Assembly (NCBI GenBank): GCA_035637115.1
Contig: DASPXV010000001.1
Span: 1 to 13,737 of the forward strand
Source of the DNA: JAICSD01 sp035637115
Lineage (GTDB): Bacteria > Acidobacteriota > Vicinamibacteria > Vicinamibacterales > 2-12-FULL-66-21
DNA length: 13,737 nucleotides
Direction of reading: 5' to 3'
Of the stretch, positions 5,074 through 11,669 are shown piece after piece. The notes under the pieces were generated by a model. That model had not been told where the DNA came from. It did no database searches and was given only the letters and a program-made list of their open reading frames with translations. The position numbers and the translations under genes are program-made. Each line of letters opens with the position of its first letter. The first letter of the stretch is position 1.

Positions 5074-6148
5074 ACGTCTGCTCCTCGGTCCCGGCCCAAG
5101 TCCCGTCGCGCCGCGGGTGATGCGTGCGATGCAATCGCCTGTGCTCAGCCATCTGGATCCTGAAATGATGGCCATCCTCGACGACATCCGCGCGCGGCTG
5201 GCGAGGACCTTCCGCGCGCCGGAGGGCGCGTTTTCGTTCGCGGTCTCCGGCACGGGTACAGCGGGCATGGAAACCGCCGTCGCAAATCTCACGCGACCGG
5301 GTATGCGTGCGGTCGCGATCGTTACGGGTTACTTCGGGGATCGGCTCGCGCAAATGCTCGTGCGATACGGCGCCGACGTCACGCGGGTAGACGTGGAATG
5401 GGGACGCGCGTGCGATCCTGCGCGGCTCGAAGCGGCGCTGTCGGGGAGTGGTGCGGACCTGGTCACGATGGTCCACGCCGAGACGTCAACCGGAGTCTTG
5501 AATCCCGTCGAGGATTTGTGTCGCATCGCGAGGGCGCGCGGCGCGCAGACGATTGTCGACGCCGTGACGTCGCTCGGCGTGCATCCGGTTGATGCGGCGG
5601 GATGGAACGCCGACGTGGTCTACAGCTGCTCGCAGAAGGGACTCGGCGCGCCGTCGGGTCTGGCGCCGGTGACTTTCGCCCCTGGGACCTTCCGCCTGAA
5701 GGCGGAAGGTCGACGCTCGTTTTATTTAGACCTCCAGCTTCTTCGCGACTATTGGATCGACCGGAAATACCACCACACGATTTCCGCGCCGCTGATCTAC
5801 GCGCTGCAGGAAGCGCTCGCGGTAGTCGAGGAGGAAGGGCTCGAAGCGCGCTGGGAGCGTCATCGCCGCAACCATCGCGCCCTCCTCGATGCGCTGTCCG
5901 CGTTGGGCCTGGACGTCCTGCCGCCCCCGGGCGAGCGGCTCTGGTCGCTCAACGCGGTCAAAGTGCCCCAGGGTGCAGACGAGGCGGGGATTCGAAAAGC
6001 GCTGCTGCAGGACTACGGGATTGAAATCGGCGCGGGCCTCGGACCGCTCGCCGGAAAAATCTGGCGGATCGGACTCATGGGGTCCGGCTCCACGCAGGAG
6101 AACATCACACGGCTGGTCAGCGCCCTCGAAAAGCTGCTGCGCCCGTGA
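5060..6148 (+). CDS. Alanine-glyoxylate/serine-pyruvate-type aminotransferase (class V, PLP)
   Basis: PLP enzyme of 362 aa, fold type I, close in pattern to human AGXT. ATG 5060 is chosen because the protein then begins just before the conserved L-L-L-G-P-G-P-S; a TTG at 5036 would add eight residues. Visible motifs: S-G-T-G-T-A-G-M-E (63-71, cofactor phosphate loop), H-A-E-T-S-T-G-V (139-146), Asp167 in I-V-D-A-V-T-S-L-G (pyridine nitrogen), PLP Lys193 in S-Q-K-G-L-G-A-P-S-G, Y-H-H-T-I-S, and G-L-G-P-L-A-G-K-I-W-R-I-G-L-M-G near the end. Expected reaction: glyoxylate plus an amino donor (alanine or serine) to glycine. The start overlaps the aldolase gene by 14 nt and the stop overlaps the next gene by 4 nt, so the three genes form one operon. 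Residues 209-218 are encoded by a perfect hairpin. Confidence 0.92.
   Translation: MAHAERLLLGPGPSPVAPRVMRAMQSPVLSHLDPEMMAILDDIRARLARTFRAPEGAFSFAVSGTGTAGMETAVANLTRPGMRAVAIVTGYFGDRLAQMLVRYGADVTRVDVEWGRACDPARLEAALSGSGADLVTMVHAETSTGVLNPVEDLCRIARARGAQTIVDAVTSLGVHPVDAAGWNADVVYSCSQKGLGAPSGLAPVTFAPGTFRLKAEGRRSFYLDLQLLRDYWIDRKYHHTISAPLIYALQEALAVVEEEGLEARWERHRRNHRALLDALSALGLDVLPPPGERLWSLNAVKVPQGADEAGIRKALLQDYGIEIGAGLGPLAGKIWRIGLMGSGSTQENITRLVSALEKLLRP
5686..5711. repeat. Perfect 11-bp palindromic hairpin inside the aminotransferase gene
   Basis: GACCTTCCGCC (5686-5696), loop TGAA (5697-5700), GGCGGAAGGTC (5701-5711): 22 of 26 bases pair perfectly. It encodes residues 209-218 (G-T-F-R-L-K-A-E-G-R), a loop between the P-V-T-F strand and Y-L-D-L where relatives vary in length. 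The shape is that of a REP-like or Rickettsia-type in-frame palindromic element. No second copy is seen in the window. Confidence 0.85.
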
Positions 6149-6996
6149 AGAAAAGAGGCGGGCGCGGTATATGGCGCGCGATCGGCCGCGGGCTCGCGAT
6201 CGTTCTTGCGGTCGGCTTCGCCGCGACGGCACACGCCTACCTGACGCTGCCGGACGTTCGCATCCTGCGCACGGCGAACCCCGCGACCACCGCGTTCATG
6301 GCGCTGCGCGAGCGCGAGGCGCATGCGCAGGGGAAGCCCGTCGTGAAAGACCAGCGCTGGGTGCCGTATTCGCGGATTTCGGCCAACTTGAAGCGCGCGG
6401 TCATCGTGACGGAAGACGACGCGTTCTGGAAGCACGAGGGGGTGGACTACGTCCAGCTCCGCGAGTCGATGGAGGTGAACTGGGAACGCCGCGAGTTCGC
6501 GCGCGGCGCGAGCACGATCACGCAGCAGCTGGCGAAGAACCTGTATCTCTCGCCCAGCAAGAACCCGATGCGCAAAGTGAAGGAGCTGCTGATCACGCGA
6601 CGCCTCGAGTTCGAGCTCACAAAGCAGCGGATCCTCGAGATTTACCTCAACGTGATCGAGTGGGGGGACGGCGTGTGGGGAGCCGAAGCGGCCGCGCGGC
6701 GCTACTTCCAGAAGTCTGCCGCGGAGCTGAATGCGCCGGAGTCAGCGCTGCTGGCGGCAGCGATCGCCAACCCGCACATCATGGATCCAGCACATCCGAG
6801 CGCCCGGCTGCGACGCCGGCAGCAGATGATCATGCGACGCATGGGCGCGGTGACACCGCCACCGGTCCTGCCCGGCCCACCCGTGCCACCCCCCGTCCCT
6901 GACACCATTGAGGGGCTTCCGCCGGTTTTGCCGCTGCCAACCATCCCGATTGGACCCCCCGGCGGCAGCGGTACGGGGCGAGGACCTGGGCAGTAA
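6145..6996 (+). CDS. mtgA: Monofunctional peptidoglycan glycosyltransferase (GT51)
   Basis: Membrane-anchored enzyme that polymerises lipid II into glycan strands at the periplasmic face. 283 aa from a GTG overlapping the previous stop (GTGA). A basic N-terminus and one membrane segment at about 13-33 anchor it. GT51 motifs are all present: E-D-D-A-F-W-K-H-E-G-V-D with catalytic Glu90, R-G-A-S-T-I-T-Q-Q-L-A-K-N (120-132), R-K-V-K-E-L-L (143-149) and R-I-L-E-I-Y-L-N-V-I-E-W-G with Glu171. No transpeptidase domain follows, so it is the monofunctional type. From about 237 to 272 there is a proline-rich tail (repeated P-P, V-P-P-P), then a Gly-rich end, beyond the usual length of the family. Its place in a glyoxylate operon is probably incidental. 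Confidence 0.95.
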   Translation: MKKRGGRGIWRAIGRGLAIVLAVGFAATAHAYLTLPDVRILRTANPATTAFMALREREAHAQGKPVVKDQRWVPYSRISANLKRAVIVTEDDAFWKHEGVDYVQLRESMEVNWERREFARGASTITQQLAKNLYLSPSKNPMRKVKELLITRRLEFELTKQRILEIYLNVIEWGDGVWGAEAAARRYFQKSAAELNAPESALLAAAIANPHIMDPAHPSARLRRRQQMIMRRMGAVTPPPVLPGPPVPPPVPDTIEGLPPVLPLPTIPIGPPGGSGTGRGPGQ

Positions 6997-7015
6997 ATCT
7001 TTGTAGCTGTTCACC

Positions 7016-7045
7016 TTGACAGGGAGAACAGCAAGTCCGTATAGT
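7016..7045 (+). promoter_or_regulatory. Sigma-70-type promoter for the putative metallopeptidase
   Basis: A perfect TTGACA (7016-7021) and a good TATAGT (7040-7045) are separated by 18 nt. This is the best housekeeping promoter in the window. The predicted start is about 7052, leaving a leader of roughly 50-80 nt depending on the start codon. A short CTGTTC (7007-7012) / GAACAG (7025-7030) inverted repeat overlaps the -35 box. Confidence 0.75.
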
Positions 7046-7104
7046 CGCATCGTTCCCGTTCCCTAGCAGCCACGGCAGGCACGATTGGAGGCCCGGCGGA
7101 AGCC

Positions 7105-7929
7105 GTGTCTTCTGACCGGGGTGTGTCGGTGATGATCAATTACACGGAGCGCATTGCGCTCTTGATGCAGGACGTCGTGTCACGCACGCCAGCGCTGGGC
7201 TTCATTGACCTGCGCGAGGTGCTTGTCTTTGGCCGATTCGGCAGGCCGCAGGCCGAGGGCGCGTTCGCCACGTGTCATTGCCTTACGCTCCCGGAGACCG
7301 AGCCCGGTTACTACTTCTGGCGCGACCGTGCGACGGGCGAACTGACCCGCCGCTCCGAATGGTTCGTCACGAAAACCCCCGAAGTCCGCGTCAGCGGAAC
7401 CCGCATCAAATACCTCATCTCCTTCGTTCTTCCGCGTTTCTGTGAGCAGACGCTGGGTCGTTCGTGGAAGGCCGAATTGTACGGCCGGGTCGATCCCTGG
7501 GTGGCGAAGCTCGACACCATCGTCCACGAGCTCTATCACATCGATCCCGCGGCGAGCGGCATCCGCCAGTTCGCGCACGCCGACGGCACGCGCGCGACGC
7601 GCACGCACGCACCCGAGTTCTACGAAGACGTCGCCGCGATGACGCGCAAATATCTTGCGACGCGTCCGGACCCGGTGCTGTTCGATTTCCTGCGGTGGGA
7701 TTTCTCGACGCTGCAGCAGCGCTACGGCGGCGTGATGGCGACGACCTTCAGGAATTTCCCGTCGTTTCCACAGCGCTACATGGAGCCCTGCGCCACGCTT
7801 CCGGTCGACCAGGGAGTTAAGGTCGAGCCGCTGAAGCGGCCCGGACAGCCCGCGCTCTACACCGAACGCGATCTGCACGTGCGCCAGTTCACGGGCGGCG
7901 CCGCGCGGCGGCTGCAGTTGTCCGCGTAA
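7105..7929 (+). CDS. Putative zinc metallopeptidase with HELYH motif
   Basis: A cytoplasmic-looking protein of up to 274 aa with no signal peptide or membrane segment. H-E-L-Y-H at residues 141-145 (counting from GTG 7105) matches the HExxH zinc site, followed by I-D-P and, about 25 residues later, R-T-H-A-P-E-F-Y-E-D with a possible third zinc ligand. It resembles small putative metallopeptidases annotated in bacteria and phages, but I cannot name a closer family. The N-terminal third has two Cys (C-H-C) near residue 60 and a W-x-T-K-T-P-E-V region. The start is uncertain: GTG 7105 follows GGAGG (7087-7091) at a long 13 nt; GTG 7129 or ATG 7132 are alternatives with weaker signals. The gene is monocistronic, has its own promoter and converges on the next gene with 10 nt between stops. 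Confidence 0.75.
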   Translation: MSSDRGVSVMINYTERIALLMQDVVSRTPALGFIDLREVLVFGRFGRPQAEGAFATCHCLTLPETEPGYYFWRDRATGELTRRSEWFVTKTPEVRVSGTRIKYLISFVLPRFCEQTLGRSWKAELYGRVDPWVAKLDTIVHELYHIDPAASGIRQFAHADGTRATRTHAPEFYEDVAAMTRKYLATRPDPVLFDFLRWDFSTLQQRYGGVMATTFRNFPSFPQRYMEPCATLPVDQGVKVEPLKRPGQPALYTERDLHVRQFTGGAARRLQLSA

Positions 7930-7939
7930 CGGCCAGGAC

Positions 7940-8479
7940 TCAGAGGACGCGCCTGGCGCCCACGAAGCGCGTCGACCAATAGGACGCGCTGATGCGCTCG
8001 ACGCGCACCTGGCCGGTGCTGCTCGGCGCGTGCACGAATTCGTCGCCGCCAATCGCAATCCCGACGTGCGATGCGCCCGGACTGACCGTCGTGAAGAACA
8101 CGAGATCGCCCGGCTCCAGGCCACGCTGCGTGTCCACCTCCCGCCCGGCGCGAAACAGCTCGCCGACCGTGCGCGGCACGTTGATTCCGTTCTGACCGAA
8201 GACGTAGTACACGAAGCCGCTGCAGTCGAAGCCCGACGGATCGTTGCCGCCATTGCGGTAAGCCGTGCCGCGCAGATTCAATGCGGTGCCCGCGATTCCA
8301 TAGCCGAGATCGTGTGGACTGCCGGGTGCGGCTGCTGAAGACGTCGGAGCGGGCGGTGCTGCAGTGGCCGACGGGGGAGTGGGCGTCGGGAACGGCCGCG
8401 GCGTCGCGCCGGTCGATGCGCAGGCGCCCGCGCCGAGCGCCGCCGAGATCACAAAACTGCACGCAAAGCGCCGACTCAT
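7940..8479 (-). CDS. NlpC/P60 (C40) cell-wall hydrolase, putative lipoprotein
   Basis: Exported cysteine peptidase of 179 aa expected to cut peptidoglycan stem peptides. The N-terminus (M-S-R-R-F, hydrophobic stretch, G-A-G-A-C) ends in a permissive lipobox with Cys20, so it may be a lipoprotein; a signal peptidase I substrate is the alternative. A Pro/Ala/Ser-rich linker spans about 26-55. The catalytic domain follows: Cys86 in F-D-C-S-G-F-V, His138 in A-S-H-V-G-I-A and His150 in F-V-H-A-P, with the usual P-R-T-V-G and L-E-P-G-D-L-V-F-F in between. It is the only minus-strand gene here. Its stop is 10 nt from the convergent metallopeptidase gene and its start is 39 nt from the divergent HNH gene. 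Confidence 0.92.
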   Translation of the reverse strand: MSRRFACSFVISAALGAGACASTGATPRPFPTPTPPSATAAPPAPTSSAAAPGSPHDLGYGIAGTALNLRGTAYRNGGNDPSGFDCSGFVYYVFGQNGINVPRTVGELFRAGREVDTQRGLEPGDLVFFTTVSPGASHVGIAIGGDEFVHAPSSTGQVRVERISASYWSTRFVGARRVL

Positions 8480-8491
8480 CGGACTGATCGA

Positions 8492-8497
8492 ATTATC
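8492..8497 (-). promoter_or_regulatory. Putative -10 element of the NlpC/P60 gene
   Basis: Read on the minus strand the sequence is GATAAT, five of six matches to TATAAT, ending 12 nt before the ATG at 8479. No Shine-Dalgarno sequence is visible, so the message may have a leader of only a few bases. It lies 3 nt from the opposing TAAAAT element. Confidence 0.4.
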
Positions 8498-8500
8498 GGC

Positions 8501-8506
8501 TAAAAT
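8501..8506 (+). promoter_or_regulatory. Putative -10 element of the HNH gene
   Basis: TAAAAT matches five of six consensus bases and ends 12 nt before the ATG at 8519. No -35 box or ribosome-binding site is evident. It is back to back with the minus-strand element at 8492-8497. Confidence 0.4.
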
Positions 8507-8518
8507 GTCTCAGGCTTT

Positions 8519-9055
8519 ATGGAGCAAACGCTCCTGCTCAACGCAACGTACGAGCCGCTGAAGGTCGTCCACTGGCAGAAGGCGATCACCCTTTGGTGCC
8601 AGGGGAAGGTCGAGGTCATTTCGGTCTACGACCGCGAAGTGCGGTCGGTGTCCTTCAGCTTCAAGCTCCCGTCGGTCATCCGCTTGCTGCGCTACATCAA
8701 GATCAAGCGGCAGATCGACTACGTACCCTTTTCGCGGGCGAACATCTACGCGCGCGACGAGCACACGTGTCAGTACTGCGCGGAGCTCCTTCCCAGCGCT
8801 GAATTGACCTTCGATCATGTGGTGCCGGTCGCCCAGGGCGGCCGAAAAGATTGGGAGAACATCGTTACCTGCTGCATGCCCTGCAACCGCCGCAAGGGCG
8901 GACGCACTCCCGAGCAGGCCGGCATGCATCTCATTCGCATCCCGAGACGACCCGACAAGGCGCCGGCGATCCGGATCACGATCGGGCTGCGCAACGCTCC
9001 CGATTCGTGGCGCGATTACTTCTACTGGAACGTCGAGCTCGACGACGAGTCCTGA
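8519..9055 (+). CDS. HNH endonuclease family protein
   Basis: A 178-aa protein with a zinc-stapled HNH (beta-beta-alpha metal) nuclease fold in its second half. C-Q-Y-C at 84-87 and C-M-P-C at 119-122 form the zinc site; D-H at 99-100 in L-T-F-D-H-V-V-P, Asn114 in W-E-N-I-V and N-R-R-K at 123-126 make the catalytic site. The N-terminal 75 residues (L-L-L-N-A-T-Y-E-P-L-K-V-V-H-W-Q-K-A-I) are typical of a widespread, mostly uncharacterised bacterial group related to McrA-type HNH proteins. ATG 8519 has no Shine-Dalgarno sequence but lies just after a TAAAAT box. The stop is one base before the start of the propeller gene. The domain is certain; the cellular role is unknown, and no methylase or integrase accompanies it. 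Confidence 0.93.
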   Translation: MEQTLLLNATYEPLKVVHWQKAITLWCQGKVEVISVYDREVRSVSFSFKLPSVIRLLRYIKIKRQIDYVPFSRANIYARDEHTCQYCAELLPSAELTFDHVVPVAQGGRKDWENIVTCCMPCNRRKGGRTPEQAGMHLIRIPRRPDKAPAIRITIGLRNAPDSWRDYFYWNVELDDES

Positions 9056-9056
9056 C

Positions 9057-10064
9057 GTGGGACGGGTAGCCTCGGTCCGCCCCCTCTGGGCGATCGAGGG
9101 AGGCCGGATCACGCTCGAGGGTGACGGCTTTCCCGTCGACCGTCTGGTGCCGCACGTGCACATCGGCTCGCAGCGGGCGCGCGTCGCGTCCGCATCCTCG
9201 ACCACTCTCAGCGTCATCGTCCCTTCCAGCGTTGAGGGAGGATCGACTGCGGTCCGCGTCGACGAGCTCCCTGGCGAAACGGCGTTCGTCGAAATCGGAA
9301 CGCCGCTCGTCACCGGCGTGCATCACGTCGACAGCCCGGCTTACGATCGCCACGGCAATCTCTACGTCACGTTCAGTGGATCGCGCGGCCAGCAGGCGCC
9401 GGTCTCCATCTTCATCGTCCGTCCCGACGGCACGCGCGAGCCGTTCGTCAGCGATGTGCCCAACCCGACGTCGCTCGCGTTCGATCGCGACGGAGTGCTG
9501 TACGTGTCGAGCCGGTTCGACGGCAGCGTGCATCGTGTCGAGGCGGATGGCCGCGCAACGCTGTATGCCAGCGACCTCGGTGTCGCCTGCGGTCTCGCAT
9601 TCGGGCCGGACCGTGCGCTCTACGTCGGCGATCGATCCGGTTCGGTGCTGCGCATCGATCGCGACGCGCGGGCGCGCGTGTTCGCATCGCTGCCGCCGAG
9701 CGTCGCCGCATTCCATCTCGCCTTCGGTCCCGACGGATATCTCTACGTCACGGCGCCGACGCTCAATACGAACGACGCGATTTATCGAATCTCGCTCGAC
9801 GGCGACGTCACCGCCTGGAGCACCGGCTACGGCCGCCCGCAGGGGCTCGCCTTCGACGCCGCCGGCCACCTTTACGTCGTCGACGCGCTCGCGGGCGCAA
9901 GCGCCTTGTATCGCGTGCGCCTCGATGCGCCACAGTCACGGGAGCTGATGCTCGCCGGCGGACCACTGATTGGCCTGGCGTTCGACCCTCACGGCGGGAT
10001 AGCGCTCGCGGCCTCAGAGACCGTGTATCGGTTGTCAGTGGGCATTCGAGGGCTCCTGCTATAG
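9057..10064 (+). CDS. TIG/IPT domain plus NHL/SMP-30-type six-bladed propeller protein
   Basis: A 335-aa protein starting at GTG 9057, 1 nt after the HNH stop. Residues about 5-80 look like a TIG/IPT immunoglobulin-like domain (R-I-T-L-E-G-D-G-F-P, then V-I-V-P-S). From about 90 onwards six repeats of the form G-L-A-F-D-x-D-G-x-L-Y-V are spaced 40-45 residues apart (near 94, 139, 179, 221, 263 and 306), the pattern of NHL or SMP-30/gluconolactonase propellers. No signal peptide or membrane segment is seen, which is unusual because TIG domains are mostly extracellular. The start inside the longer open frame is inferred from the HNH boundary, since upstream codons are shadowed by HNH. The function is unknown: binding or a lactonase-like activity is possible. 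Confidence 0.8.
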   Translation: MGRVASVRPLWAIEGGRITLEGDGFPVDRLVPHVHIGSQRARVASASSTTLSVIVPSSVEGGSTAVRVDELPGETAFVEIGTPLVTGVHHVDSPAYDRHGNLYVTFSGSRGQQAPVSIFIVRPDGTREPFVSDVPNPTSLAFDRDGVLYVSSRFDGSVHRVEADGRATLYASDLGVACGLAFGPDRALYVGDRSGSVLRIDRDARARVFASLPPSVAAFHLAFGPDGYLYVTAPTLNTNDAIYRISLDGDVTAWSTGYGRPQGLAFDAAGHLYVVDALAGASALYRVRLDAPQSRELMLAGGPLIGLAFDPHGGIALAASETVYRLSVGIRGLLL

Positions 10065-10090
10065 GGAGGGCCGGGGGTTGGAGGCTCCAC

Positions 10091-10099
10091 TGCTACAAT
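10091..10099 (+). promoter_or_regulatory. Putative extended -10 element for the permease gene
   Basis: TGC followed by TACAAT (10094-10099), five of six consensus matches, ends 10 nt before the ATG at 10110. The upstream stretch is GC-rich with no -35 box, and there is no ribosome-binding site, so initiation may depend on the extended -10 and give a nearly leaderless message. Confidence 0.45.
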
Positions 10100-10109
10100 C
10101 CCAGCCCAC

Positions 10110-11588
10110 ATGAATCAACTCTTCCGCCGCAAGCCTATTGCGGATCTGATCCCTGATGCGGAGCACTCGTTGAAGCGGGTGCTCGGGGCGGGCGATCTGG
10201 TCATGCTGGCTATCGGCGCCGTGATTGGCGCGGGGATCTTCGGGGCGATTGGGACGGCCGCGGCGGGGCAGATCGGGCCGAACGGAGAAGTGATCCGGTA
10301 CGGCGCGGGGCCGGCGCTCGTCTTCTCCTTCATCCTGCTCGGCGGCGCGTGCGCGCTGGCGGCGCTCTGCTATGCGGAGCTGGCGTCGATGATCCCGCAG
10401 GCCGGCAGCGCCTACGCCTACTCCTACGCGACGCTCGGCGAGCTCGTCGCGTGGATCATCGGCTGGGACTTGATCCTCGAGTACGCCGTCGGCAACGTGG
10501 CTGTCGCGATCTCGTGGGGCGACTATTTCAATACGCTCCTCCGGGGCTTCAACGTCGTGATGCCTGCGTGGCTGACCACGGGCTATCGCACGGCGCTGCT
10601 GAGCGCGGATCCGGCGATCCATGGTCTGCTCAATAGTGCGCCGCACATCGGCCGCATTCCCATCGTTATCCACGTGCCGGCGTTCGCGATCGTGATGCTC
10701 ATCACCGTCCTGCTGCTGCAAGGAGCGAAAGAGAGCGCGCGCGCGAACAACATCATGGTCGTGATCAAGCTGCTCGCGCTGGGCCTGTTCATCGCCGTTG
10801 GTGCTACGCACCTGCATCCGCAGAACTTCACGCCATTCGCGCCGAACGGCTTCAAGGGGATTCATCAGGGCGCGGCGATCGTATTCTTCGCTTACATCGG
10901 CTTCGACGCGATCTCTACGGCGGCTGAAGAAACGAAGAACCCGCAGCGAAACCTGCCGATCGGGATCCTCGGCGGCCTGGCGATCTGCACGATCATCTAC
11001 GTGGTCGTCGGCTTCGTGCTGACCGGGATGGTGCCGTACACGGAGCTCGCGGTCGCGGACCCGCTGGCGAAGGCGCTGCAGATTGCCGGCTTCAACGCCG
11101 TTGGCTGGATCGTCGCGCTGGGCGCTGCCGTCTCGATGTCGGCGGTACTGCTGGTCTTTCAATACGGCCAGCCGCGCATCTTCTTCGCGATGGCGCGCGA
11201 CGGTCTGCTCCCCCAGTGGGCCGCGAAGCTGCACCCGAGAACGAAAATCCCGTTCGTCACCACGCTGTTCACGGGCATTTTCGTTGCCCTGTGGTCCCTG
11301 GTGGGAGACGCGGGTGAGACCTACGACCTCACGAATATCGGCACGCTGTTCGCGTTCATGCTCGTGAGCATCGGCGTGCTGGTGCTGCGTTACAAGGAGC
11401 CAGACCGTCCGCGCCCGTTCAAGGTGCCGTTCGTCTGGGCCGTCACCGTACTCTCGGCGGCGGGCTGCCTGTTCATCATGAAGGGCCTCCCGCACCAGGC
11501 GTGGGAACGTTTCGGCTACTGGCTCGTGATTGGGCTGGCACTTTATTTCGTGTACGGGTTCCAACACAGCCGGCTTCGCAGATCCTGA
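10110..11588 (+). CDS. APC-superfamily amino acid permease
   Basis: Inner-membrane secondary transporter of 492 aa with about 12 hydrophobic segments. The first membrane helix carries G-A-V-I-G-A-G-I-F-G (36-45), the unwound substrate-binding motif of the APC fold. The sixth-helix region reads F-F-A-Y-I-G-F-D-A-I-S-T-A-A-E-E-T-K-N-P, typical of the cationic amino-acid transporter (CAT/YfnA/GkApcT) branch, followed by P-I-G-I-L-G. R-I-F-F-A-M-A-R-D-G-L-L-P is also conserved. The substrate is likely an amino acid, possibly cationic, taken up with protons; the exact one cannot be read. ATG 10110 lacks a Shine-Dalgarno sequence. It stands between the propeller gene and uvrA, with separate promoter-like elements on both sides. 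Confidence 0.93.
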   Translation: MNQLFRRKPIADLIPDAEHSLKRVLGAGDLVMLAIGAVIGAGIFGAIGTAAAGQIGPNGEVIRYGAGPALVFSFILLGGACALAALCYAELASMIPQAGSAYAYSYATLGELVAWIIGWDLILEYAVGNVAVAISWGDYFNTLLRGFNVVMPAWLTTGYRTALLSADPAIHGLLNSAPHIGRIPIVIHVPAFAIVMLITVLLLQGAKESARANNIMVVIKLLALGLFIAVGATHLHPQNFTPFAPNGFKGIHQGAAIVFFAYIGFDAISTAAEETKNPQRNLPIGILGGLAICTIIYVVVGFVLTGMVPYTELAVADPLAKALQIAGFNAVGWIVALGAAVSMSAVLLVFQYGQPRIFFAMARDGLLPQWAAKLHPRTKIPFVTTLFTGIFVALWSLVGDAGETYDLTNIGTLFAFMLVSIGVLVLRYKEPDRPRPFKVPFVWAVTVLSAAGCLFIMKGLPHQAWERFGYWLVIGLALYFVYGFQHSRLRRS

Positions 11589-11628
11589 GCTGCCCCGGCA
11601 GGTCTCGCCGAAAGCCCAACAGGCGTAG

Positions 11629-11634
11629 TACAAT
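11629..11634 (+). promoter_or_regulatory. Putative -10 element upstream of uvrA
   Basis: TACAAT (five of six consensus matches) lies 35 nt before the uvrA ATG at 11670. No good -35 box is found and I see no LexA-type operator in this short gap, so SOS control is not supported by the sequence. Confidence 0.4.
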
Positions 11635-11669
11635 CGCTGTTTGGTTTCTCGCTAAAAAACTGAGCAGTA

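Noticed and set aside
8817..9056. Upstream in-frame extension of the propeller protein
   Set aside because: It overlaps the conserved HNH zinc and catalytic region in another frame and has shadow-type Arg/Ala composition; GTG 9057 right after the HNH stop is the better start.
11589..11605. Possible terminator after the APC permease (CTGC-CCCG-GCAG)
   Set aside because: Only a 4-bp stem and no T-run; too weak to call.
10059..11633. 524-codon minus-strand frame across the APC permease and its flanks
   Set aside because: Composition is Arg/Asp/His-rich antisense shadow; the plus strand encodes a clear 12-helix transporter.
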